Positions 25,866 through 32,976 of a DNA stretch of 64,000 nt are shown piece after piece. Where the stretch lies: the NCBI GenBank assembly GCA_016875095.1, contig VGSG01000001.1, forward strand, positions 105,687 to 169,686, read 5' to 3'. The DNA comes from Deltaproteobacteria bacterium. GTDB taxonomy: Bacteria; Desulfobacterota; Desulfomonilia; Desulfomonilales; Desulfomonilaceae. Below the pieces are notes generated by a model that saw only the letters and a list, made by a program, of their open reading frames with translations, searched no databases and had not been told where the DNA came from. The translations under genes were made by a program, and so were the position numbers. Each line of letters starts with the position of its first letter. Within the stretch, counting starts at the first letter, position 1.

Positions 25866-28463
25866 TTAGAGCTGCATGGATCTCTTTCTGAAGCGGAGCC
25901 GTACAATTTCCGCAACCGTATTGATCACGAACGTCATGGCAAAGAGCACAAGACCCGTGAGGAAGAGCACCCGATAGAGCGTGCCATCCTTTGGGGCTTC
26001 CGGGAGTTCCACCGCGATATTCGCGGACAGCGCTCGCAAGCCGTTGAAGATGTTCATATCCATCAGAGGTGTATTCCCCGCGGCCATGACCACGATCATG
26101 GTTTCACCCACAGCTCGACCCATGCCGATCATGACCGCGGAAAATACGCCGCTCACCGCGGTGGGAAGAATAATCCAGATTGCGGTTTGCCACACCGTTG
26201 CGCCACATGCTAGGCTCGCAGCCCTGAGATGCTCCGGAACCGCGTTGAGCGCATCTTCCGCCAAGGTATAGATGATGGGTATCACGGCGAAACCCATAGC
26301 AAAACCGACATTGAGGGTATTACGTTGAACGTACGTTCCCACAAAGCCCCCTCTCGGATCGAAACCAAGGCATTGCAATCCCGCGGCCAGAACGAACGAA
26401 ATCACAATCGTCGCGGCCGCTATTCCGAGCCATCTGGCCAGATCCAGGGCTGCTGCGTTCAGTGGATGAAGCGTTTTCATATATGCGGAGAAACGCGCGC
26501 CGAAGAACCTCGATACGACCGCACCGACCCCAATCGCCACCACCGGGAGCGCCATCATGAAATGGAAAGGAGCCCCCCCACCTCGATCGCCGTTCGCCCA
26601 TGCCTTGAAGTTCCCGTCAAAGAAGAGCCGTTCGAAGGTGGGGCCGAGCCAATACGCGGCGTAAGCCCCTGTCAAGACCACCACAAAAAAAATGGTCAGC
26701 TTAGGCAATCCTTGAATGCGCAGCGCAAGAGGCGGCGGCAACAACTGCCACAGGTAAGCCGCTACGATCAGAGAGCACGGAAGAGCCACAAACGCGAGAA
26801 GCACCGCAGCGATCCAGTTCTCCACGACCGGCGCAAGAACCAGGGCTGCAACAAAACCCAGGACTACCGATGGGACCGACGCCATAACTTCGATGACCGG
26901 CTTGATCTTCCCCCGGACGTCGGGGCTGACAAATTCAGAGGTATAAATGGCCGCGAGCAGCGCAATGGGGATAGCAAAGAGCAGTGAATAGAACGTGGCC
27001 TTGAGCGTGCCGAAGATGAGCGGCGCCAGCGAAAGCTTTGGCTCGAACGCGTCGGTAGCCCCCGTTGATTGCCAGGTGTAAGACGGTTCTGGGTAGTCTT
27101 CGTACCATACCCTTCCGAAGAGTGTGCGAAGCGAGGATTCAGGATGGGGGATGTCCAACTCCCATAAATCCGCCGCACCCGTCGCGTTCATTGAGAGGAG
27201 CCCGTCACTGCGAGGACTCAGCAAAATCCGTTCCGAGCTTTTCGAGTCCACCGTGGAGCGTTTTACCTTCACCAATGTGTTCGTGCTGGTCCCATATCGG
27301 ACCCACACGCCACCTGCGACGTCGGCAGTCGCGAACATCTTGCTCTGTTGGCCTGGACTGAAAGCTACCACCGCGGAGGGCTGAGGCTCGAAAGCCCGAG
27401 TTTTTACCAACATCGAACCGTCCGCGGTAGTGGCGCCGTCGCGCCTTAACAGGAAAAAGATGCTTACGGAGCCGTCTGAGCCACCGACAACGACCGAGCC
27501 TTCCCCCGCAAGATACCCGAACACGTTCAAATCCACGCTGTCAGGTGTGACCTTTGTCGTCTCGGCCAGCCGGATGTCAGAGACGTCTCTCGTATTGAAG
27601 CGGTAAACCTTCCCACTCTTTTCGGCGAAGTAAACTGAGCTTGCCAGCTCATTAACCAGAGCGTGTTGTATGTTCACTCCGTTTTTCAGCGGAGGGAGAT
27701 CCGTCTTCTGCACATCCGTCTTGACTTGCCCGGTGAATAGGTTGAGTTTTGACTCGGCCCTCAGCAGCGTCCCGGCCCCCTGGTCGTCGATGGCGGCGAG
27801 CGCTTTTGTCGGTCGTTCCCCAAATCGACTGAACCGATAGTCCATCGCAACGATCGGCCGCGCGGAAGGAGACATCGCAATGGCTTCCTCCAACTGCAGC
27901 TCGATCCATGTCTTGCGTATCTGATTGCCCGGAATGAGAGAATATACGGTCGTTCCGTCAGTGCTGTCGCGTTCGTCGAGAGTCTTGAGGCCGCTGGGAA
28001 GGTCCCGCCTATTCATGACCTCAGTCTTCGGCTCGATGGTCGCGAACCGCACGGCGCCGTCGGCGAATCCGAAGGCCATGTATCGGCTGTCGATGGCCTG
28101 GGCGGATGCGGTTACCTGCTTGTGCTCAAGATCGAATGAAGGGCTCTTAATCGGCGCGCCTGTGGGGGCGTGCCACGCGGTGACTTGGCCGCTGCGGTTC
28201 ACCCTGGCCGCGATCGTCTTGAATTCGTCTACGGAAAGACCTGCCACGGGCGAGTCAGCCTTCTTGACCGTGTAATGGGAATAGGCTGCTACCCGTCCTC
28301 CCTTGAAAAGGGGAATCGCCTCGGAGACGAGAAAGACCATCATGCCTAGGACCGCGGCAATAACAAGCACTCCGCCGATGGTGATAACCGTGTCCGCGAT
28401 TTTGTCCGCGACCAAAACCGCTCGACGAGTTTGCTTAAGTCCGGAGGTTTGCGTTTGCGCCAT
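25866..28463 (-). CDS. pstC: Phosphate ABC transporter permease PstC with large periplasmic beta-rich insertion
   Basis: 865 residues, nearly three times E. coli PstC. TM1 (VITIGGVLVIAAVLGMMVFLV) is followed by about 400 residues of repetitive beta-type sequence (for example AFGFADGAVRFATIEP, GYLAGEGSVVVGGSDGSVSIF, LLSPRSDGLLSMNATGAADLW) that looks WD/beta-propeller-like. The permease core starts near 485 (LIFGTLKATFYSLLFAIP), with EAA loop ACGATVWQTAIWIILPTAVSGVFSAVMIG. The ATG at 28463 is 6 nt from GGAAGG. Together with PstA it forms the phosphate channel. The propeller-like part could sense ligand or dock PstS; that is inference. Confidence 0.9.
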   Translation of the reverse strand: MAQTQTSGLKQTRRAVLVADKIADTVITIGGVLVIAAVLGMMVFLVSEAIPLFKGGRVAAYSHYTVKKADSPVAGLSVDEFKTIAARVNRSGQVTAWHAPTGAPIKSPSFDLEHKQVTASAQAIDSRYMAFGFADGAVRFATIEPKTEVMNRRDLPSGLKTLDERDSTDGTTVYSLIPGNQIRKTWIELQLEEAIAMSPSARPIVAMDYRFSRFGERPTKALAAIDDQGAGTLLRAESKLNLFTGQVKTDVQKTDLPPLKNGVNIQHALVNELASSVYFAEKSGKVYRFNTRDVSDIRLAETTKVTPDSVDLNVFGYLAGEGSVVVGGSDGSVSIFFLLRRDGATTADGSMLVKTRAFEPQPSAVVAFSPGQQSKMFATADVAGGVWVRYGTSTNTLVKVKRSTVDSKSSERILLSPRSDGLLSMNATGAADLWELDIPHPESSLRTLFGRVWYEDYPEPSYTWQSTGATDAFEPKLSLAPLIFGTLKATFYSLLFAIPIALLAAIYTSEFVSPDVRGKIKPVIEVMASVPSVVLGFVAALVLAPVVENWIAAVLLAFVALPCSLIVAAYLWQLLPPPLALRIQGLPKLTIFFVVVLTGAYAAYWLGPTFERLFFDGNFKAWANGDRGGGAPFHFMMALPVVAIGVGAVVSRFFGARFSAYMKTLHPLNAAALDLARWLGIAAATIVISFVLAAGLQCLGFDPRGGFVGTYVQRNTLNVGFAMGFAVIPIIYTLAEDALNAVPEHLRAASLACGATVWQTAIWIILPTAVSGVFSAVMIGMGRAVGETMIVVMAAGNTPLMDMNIFNGLRALSANIAVELPEAPKDGTLYRVLFLTGLVLFAMTFVINTVAEIVRLRFRKRSMQL

Positions 28464-28623
28464 CAAAATCCTTCCTGCCTAGAGCCCCTCCTCAAGAAAA
28501 GGAAATCCTGCCGCCAATTCGACCGGCAGGTCCCTGTGACCGAAGCTGTTACCAAAACCTGCGAAAGACCATGAGAGCTGTTAGAGCTAGTCTCAAGAAA
28601 AATGTCCGATTGCTGCTCGGGCA

Positions 28624-28655
28624 TTGGTAGGCGCCGGCCTCCGTGCCGGCATATT
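28624..28655 (+). repeat. REP-like element, copy A
   Basis: ATTGGTAG followed by GCCGGC (28633-28638) and GCCGGC (28645-28650), an imperfect palindrome. It is related to copies at 28835-28866, 50693-50722 and 62579-62609. Confidence 0.65.
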
Positions 28656-28746
28656 CTTCTGGAAAATCAATCATTATGAACGACATTGAGATTTGCGCCA
28701 AGTATCACCCTCTCCTATCCCCTCCCATCAACGCAGAGGTACAAAA

Positions 28747-28769
28747 CCCTCTCCCCTGGCGGGAGAGGG
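28747..28769. repeat. Perfect hairpin CCCTCTCCC/GGGAGAGGG
   Basis: 9-bp arms at 28747-28755 and 28761-28769 around a CTGGC loop, within the pstC-pstS gap. Confidence 0.7.
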
Positions 28770-28834
28770 AAGGGAGAGGAGGATTCCACACTTATCCAAA
28801 GGCGCAGATCTCAACACAACTATCTATAGCTCGG

Positions 28835-28866
28835 ACCGGCAGGGACGCCGGTCCCTACCGGTCTTC
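28835..28866 (-). repeat. REP-like element, copy C (inverted)
   Basis: Read on minus: GGTAGGGACCGGCGTCCCTG followed by CCGGTC. Same family as copy A but in opposite orientation. Confidence 0.6.
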
Positions 28867-28959
28867 TTTGAGCGCGGATTGTCCAAGAGCCCAAGAACTG
28901 TGAGAACCGGTGTATGAGCGCAAACTCATTCGCCAACCCTGTGCGGGAGCCGGCTATGA

Positions 28960-29931
28960 TTACTTCGCGACTCCGATCTTCTTCAGGTCCTCCTGGGCAA
29001 GGGCATTGGAGACAGGATAGAACCCGTCTTTGATTACCACTTTCTGTCCGTCCTTGGACAACGAGTACTTGATGAATTCCACCATCAGCGGTGGAAGCGG
29101 CTCATTCGGCTTCTTGTTGAAGTAGATGTACAGGAATCGGGCCAGCGGATAGTCCCCCGCGTACGCGTTTTCCGCAGTCGAATCAAAGCACTTTGCTTCG
29201 TCCTTACCCAGGGGCACGGTCTTGACGTCAGGGGTCTTGTACCCCACTCCGGAGTATCCCATTGCGTGCTTATCCGTGGCCACACCCTGAACTACGGCAG
29301 ACGAGCCGGGCTGTTCTTTCACGCCGTCTTTGTAATCTCCTTGAAATAACGCCACATCCTTGAAATAGCCGTACGTGCCTGAAGCGCTATTGCGGCCATA
29401 TAAGGAAATGGGCTTGTCCGCCCACTCTCCTTTGAGATCCAGGTCGCCCCAGGTCTTGATTTCTTTGGGATGACCGCCTTTTCGTGTTTTGGAGAAAATC
29501 GCGTCGAGCTGCTTCAATGTGAGGCATTTGATCGGATTGTCCTTATGCGCGAACACCGCCAACGAGTCAACCGCAACCCGAACCACCGACGGCTTGTACC
29601 CGAATTTCCTCTCAAACGCCTCGATCTCCTTCTGCTTTATCTCTCGCGACATAGGGCCGAACTGAGCTGTTCCTTCGATCAGCGCCGGAGGACCCGTGGA
29701 CGATCCTTTTCCCTCAATCGAGATTTTCACGTTCGGATAATTCCGCCGGAATCCTTCCGACCATAGGGTCATAAGATTGTTAAGGCTATCAGAGCCAACC
29801 GATTTGAGCTCACCTGAGACGCCACCTGCTTTCTTGTAATCCGGCAGGGCCGGATCCATGTCCAGGGCGAATGCGGCAGGCTCAAGAAGAACCACTCCCA
29901 CAACTGCCACCAGGAAGGTCTTCCTTATCAC
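28960..29931 (-). CDS. pstS: Phosphate-binding periplasmic protein PstS
   Basis: 323 residues with a signal peptide (MIRKTFLVAVVGVVLLEPAAFA). The mature protein shows phosphate-binding motifs VGSDSLNNLMTLW, IEGKGSSTGPPALIEG, FGPMSREIK and NSASGTYGYFKD. The GTG start at 29931 follows GGGAGG by 7 nt. It captures phosphate for PstCAB. I find no obvious E. coli-like Pho box upstream. A 490-bp repeat-rich gap separates it from pstC. Confidence 0.94.
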   Translation of the reverse strand: MIRKTFLVAVVGVVLLEPAAFALDMDPALPDYKKAGGVSGELKSVGSDSLNNLMTLWSEGFRRNYPNVKISIEGKGSSTGPPALIEGTAQFGPMSREIKQKEIEAFERKFGYKPSVVRVAVDSLAVFAHKDNPIKCLTLKQLDAIFSKTRKGGHPKEIKTWGDLDLKGEWADKPISLYGRNSASGTYGYFKDVALFQGDYKDGVKEQPGSSAVVQGVATDKHAMGYSGVGYKTPDVKTVPLGKDEAKCFDSTAENAYAGDYPLARFLYIYFNKKPNEPLPPLMVEFIKYSLSKDGQKVVIKDGFYPVSNALAQEDLKKIGVAK

Positions 29932-30107
29932 TATTCAGCCTCCCGAGACATAGTGGCTTACATACCGGCCTAATATGGAAGCCTGATAGTAACGTGGGGC
30001 TGTTGTGTTAAAATTCCGCTAAAGGAAAAATAGAAATCCATGAATCCGCGGGCGCTTGCTTTAGAGTTCCATCCCGGGAAATGAGAGAGAACAGAACGGT
30101 AGGAGAT

Positions 30108-30929
30108 TCATAGGTTATCCCATCCGAGGAGGAAGTTCACGAGCGACCCCGGAGGAACGCCAAAGACATATGCGATAATAGCTGGGCCTGCGAAAACGTA
30201 CAACAGCCCTCCCACCACCAGGAAGGGTCCGAACGGAATCGGTGTGGCTGAGCCCGCCTTGCCCACAGCCATCCCAATGACGCCTGCCACAGAGCCGACC
30301 AGAGAAGAAACCAGAAGGACAAAAAAGACTCCAACCGGGCCCAAGAACGATCCCAGCATTGCCAAGAGCTTCACATCGCCGCCGCCCAAGCCTTCCACTC
30401 CTCGAATGAATTCGTACGCCAAGGCAGGAATGTAAAGAGCTAGAGCGCCCAAGACGATTCCCACCAACGACGACTTCCAAGTCATGTCCGGCAGGATGCC
30501 TGCCGTGGCCGCGACCAAGCCCATCGGGGTTAAGCCGTATGTAATTGCGTCAGGGATGATCATATGATCGATGTCAATCCAGAAAACGGCAATCAAGGCG
30601 CCGCAGAGAACGAAGAGCACCCCCAATTCCGGTGTGATCCCCACGTTCAAATAGAGCCCCAGGAAGATCAGCGCAGTGGTCAGCTCCACCAACGGATAAC
30701 GGATGGAAAAAGGGCTGCCGCAGTCGCGACACCGTCCCCCGAGCGCGAAGTAACTGAATATAGGGATATTGTCATACCATCGAATGAGACACCCGCACTC
30801 AGGACACTTAGACCGCGGGGAAACGATGGAATCACCCCGGGGCAAACGGATGATCACCACATTGAGAAAACTGCCGACCACCGCGCCAAAGATGAATGAG
30901 AAGACCGCGTAGAAGGTATGTGGCGTCAT
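30108..30929 (-). CDS. pilD: Prepilin peptidase / N-methyltransferase (type IV leader peptidase)
   Basis: 273 residues, polytopic. N-terminal GAVVGSFLNVVIIRLPRG, the zinc-binding CPECGCLIRWYDNIPIFSY...CRDCGSPFS (four Cys), and the aspartyl protease pair WIDIDHMIIPD and GLGGGDVKLLAMLG are all present. It cleaves and N-methylates type IV pilin or type II secretion pseudopilin leaders in the inner membrane. ATG at 30929 chosen over an in-frame TTG at 30935. ComEC lies 2 kb away on the same strand. Confidence 0.95.
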   Translation of the reverse strand: MTPHTFYAVFSFIFGAVVGSFLNVVIIRLPRGDSIVSPRSKCPECGCLIRWYDNIPIFSYFALGGRCRDCGSPFSIRYPLVELTTALIFLGLYLNVGITPELGVLFVLCGALIAVFWIDIDHMIIPDAITYGLTPMGLVAATAGILPDMTWKSSLVGIVLGALALYIPALAYEFIRGVEGLGGGDVKLLAMLGSFLGPVGVFFVLLVSSLVGSVAGVIGMAVGKAGSATPIPFGPFLVVGGLLYVFAGPAIIAYVFGVPPGSLVNFLLGWDNL

Positions 30930-31060
30930 GCCCAACAGGATCTCTCTGAATTCATGGCTCTCTTGACCGGTTCGAGAAAAGCGCCCCGCGAATTCGCCCG
31001 CCCTGTTTCCACCGGGATGAAGTCGCGGCGGCTCGCGGAGCTCTGTCCGGGTAAACGCCG

Positions 31061-31897
31061 CTACTTCACCGTAAACGTAATGGTCCCCAAGGGCCCGTAC
31101 ACGGCCTCATATTTGCCCGGCTTGCCGGGAATCATCTTTCCCAGCGCGCCGGTATACAAGACCTGCCCCGGCTCAATGGCGCCCCCATGCTTCACGACCC
31201 CGTTCACCAGCCACAGGAGGGCTTCCCACTGATCTCCCAGGGCATCTTTGGCTTGTCCCTCGTTCACCACGCTGCCGTCCAGAGTGAGAGTCACCTTGAT
31301 CTCATTCACATCCACCTTGTCCGGCGCCACAGGCTTTCCCACGAGGTACTTCGCGCTGGCCACCGCGTCCGCCACAATGTCACCGGGTTTCAGGTTCTTC
31401 ATGTCTGCGAATCGCATGTCAGGTAGCTCGATGGCAGGGGCAACCTCTTTGATCATCTTCTTGAGGGACGCGATATCTTTGACCGGAGCGCTGATTTTTT
31501 CGCCCGCGATGTACGCGATTTCCGTCTCAAGGAAGAGTCTGACGAAGTCTTTAGGGTCTATCACCGCGCCGGGTTCGACTCTTCCCGACGCGAAAAAAGG
31601 CCCCAACAGCGGCTGATCCGACCCGAAGCGCTGCTGAGCCTCTTTGGAGGTTAACCCGGCCTTAAACCCGCCTACCTTCTCCCCCTTGGCCAGCAACGCC
31701 GCGGTTAACTTCTTTTGCAGAGCATAGCCCTTTTCCAGGTTGAGGTCCGGAATCTGAGCGGACGGAAGCGGAAAGGGCTTGACCGACGCGCGGGACTCCA
31801 GGATGCTTTTGACGACCTCGTCTTCCCCTGCGAACGAGAGAGACACAAGGGCCAGAACGAAGATCAGCCCACAACAAAGGATAAGACCTCGTTTCAT
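31061..31897 (-). CDS. Exported 2-keto-4-pentenoate hydratase/FAH-like protein
   Basis: 278 residues. A Sec signal peptide (MKRGLILCCGLIFVLALVSL, cleavage near SFA/GE) precedes a domain like MhpD/HpcG hydratases: VGGFKAGLTSKEAQQRFG, PLLGPFFASGRV, ETEIAYIAGEKI (metal-binding Glu pair), PAIELPDMRF and VLYTGALGKM. Known relatives are cytoplasmic enzymes that hydrate 2-oxopent-4-enoates in meta-cleavage pathways; export is therefore unusual. GGAGGG sits 5 nt before the ATG. It follows two small secreted-protein genes by 64 nt and may share their transcript. Catalytic activity in the periplasm is untested. Confidence 0.85.
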   Translation of the reverse strand: MKRGLILCCGLIFVLALVSLSFAGEDEVVKSILESRASVKPFPLPSAQIPDLNLEKGYALQKKLTAALLAKGEKVGGFKAGLTSKEAQQRFGSDQPLLGPFFASGRVEPGAVIDPKDFVRLFLETEIAYIAGEKISAPVKDIASLKKMIKEVAPAIELPDMRFADMKNLKPGDIVADAVASAKYLVGKPVAPDKVDVNEIKVTLTLDGSVVNEGQAKDALGDQWEALLWLVNGVVKHGGAIEPGQVLYTGALGKMIPGKPGKYEAVYGPLGTITFTVK

Positions 31898-31961
31898 GAC
31901 TTCCCTCCTTCTCCATACAGGTTATTGGGCGAATTCCTCGGGACGAAAAAACGGATTGGCA

Positions 31962-32267
31962 TCAGAACGTCCGGAGCATATATTCGAGCGGGCTCTCTTC
32001 ATAAAGCTCCTGCCTCCGGAGCAGATTTTCCTGGTCGGACATTCTGTTGTGAATGCTCCATTGCCGCATCATCTGTTGTGGCGGAACCCGATAGAACCTC
32101 ATGGCGCCATAGCCTGGAGGAGGCGCAGGCGGAGGCGCCGGGGCATAGTGGTAGGTGGGGTAATTCCGGGGATAGGGATACCAGTGATACTGGCTCATCG
32201 ACACGGACGGCAGCGCCGCGAGCAGTAACCCAACCAACAGCGCAACGCAACATGTTACCGGCTTCAA
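31962..32267 (-). CDS. Small secreted protein with C-terminal YMLRTF motif (paralogue 1)
   Basis: 101 residues from a TTG start at 32267, 8 nt after GGGAGG. Signal peptide MKPVTCCVALLVGLLLAALP, then a Tyr/Pro-rich segment (WYPYPRNYPTYHYAPAPPP), then RQWSIHNRMSDQENLLRRQ and the terminus ESPLEYMLRTF. The terminus is nearly identical to that of the neighbour at 32361-32654 (SALDYMLRTF), and the preceding RKW/RQW-x3-NR-x-SD is also shared. No family recognised. Periplasmic or surface location expected. Confidence 0.72.
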   Translation of the reverse strand: MKPVTCCVALLVGLLLAALPSVSMSQYHWYPYPRNYPTYHYAPAPPPAPPPGYGAMRFYRVPPQQMMRQWSIHNRMSDQENLLRRQELYEESPLEYMLRTF

Positions 32268-32360
32268 AGGCCATACCTCCCTATCTCACCGCGAATGCTT
32301 GACTCCGGTCCTATTAGTCCTTGTTCTCGCGCGGATCTCTCTCAGTCGGCTACCTGTCCG

Positions 32361-32654
32361 CTAGAAAGTTCTGAGCATATAATCCAGCGCACTTTCCGGA
32401 TTCAACGGATTGTCCCTGTCCGGATTCCTGTCCGAGTCTCGGTTTTGGCTATTCCACTTGCGCAGAACCGGAGGCTCCGGGAACACGCAATACAGACAAG
32501 TGTAATCCGTCAGCGGCGGCAGGTCACGGATCGTCGGCGCCAGCGGCTGGGCCGGATCCGCAGCGAAGGGGCCTCCCGCTGACGCCAGCAGAGCCAGGGA
32601 GATTGTAATCCCCCATGCAAGGACAACAGCACGAGAGCGTTCTTTCCGTCTCAT
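32361..32654 (-). CDS. Small secreted protein with C-terminal YMLRTF motif (paralogue 2)
   Basis: 97 residues, ATG at 32654 with GGAGG 7 nt upstream. Signal peptide about 32 residues (VVLAWGITISLALLASAGG, cleavage near FAA/DP), a Cys pair (YTCLYC), then RKWNSQNRDSDRNPDRDNPL and the terminus ESALDYMLRTF. The C-terminal half aligns with paralogue 1 located 93 nt downstream. The gene begins 42 nt after the 3' end of tRNA-Leu(UAG), so read-through from the tRNA promoter is possible. Confidence 0.72.
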   Translation of the reverse strand: MRRKERSRAVVLAWGITISLALLASAGGPFAADPAQPLAPTIRDLPPLTDYTCLYCVFPEPPVLRKWNSQNRDSDRNPDRDNPLNPESALDYMLRTF

Positions 32655-32696
32655 CGGTCCACCTCCGGGTTATCCCTTACCAAGCCCCCTGAAGCC

Positions 32697-32782
32697 TGGT
32701 GCGAGAGGGGGGACTTGAACCCCCATGGGTTACCCCGCCGGATCCTAAGTCCGGTGCGTCTGCCAGATTCCGCCACTCTCGC
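32697..32782 (-). tRNA. tRNA-Leu (anticodon UAG)
   Basis: An 86-nt class II tRNA on minus. Acceptor GCGAGAG pairs with CTCTCGC, followed by A and encoded CCA. Anticodon stem CCGGA/TCCGG encloses CTTAGGA, giving anticodon UAG (Leu, CUA). T-loop GGTTCAAGTCC and a long variable arm are present. Confidence 0.97.
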
Positions 32783-32814
32783 CCGGTTCACCTCGCGGAC
32801 CGTGTGACCAGGCT

Positions 32815-32845
32815 ATCTTAGAATACCTCTTAGCGCTTGTGTCAA
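32815..32845 (-). promoter_or_regulatory. Probable promoter of tRNA-Leu(UAG)
   Basis: On minus: consensus TTGACA (32845-32840), a 19-nt spacer and TAAGAT (32820-32815), about 33 nt before the mature tRNA. The -10 assignment is uncertain. Confidence 0.45.
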
Positions 32846-32976
32846 GTTGTGTTCTCGTATCGACCGCGCATAACCTCCTGATGCGGCGAGCAAGGGCTTG
32901 TGAAAGCTTCGGAGTTATTTCCGGAAGCAAAGCCGCAAGCTTGGCTCACCACCTCTCTACCCGAGCTTGACACTCG

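Larger units (their letters stand above)
28464..28959. other. 496-bp pstC-pstS gap filled with GC-rich hairpin repeats
   Basis: No gene is seen. It holds three hairpin repeats: GCCGGC-based at 28624-28655 (follows ATTGGTAG), CCCTCTCCC/GGGAGAGGG at 28747-28769, and a GGGACCGGC-type unit in opposite orientation at 28835-28866. Such a repeat block inside pst may separate abundant pstS message from pstCAB. Confidence 0.6.

Noticed and set aside
29932..30107. E. coli-like Pho box upstream of pstS
   Set aside because: No tandem CTGTCAT-like 11-mers are visible; PhoB control is inferred from gene content only.
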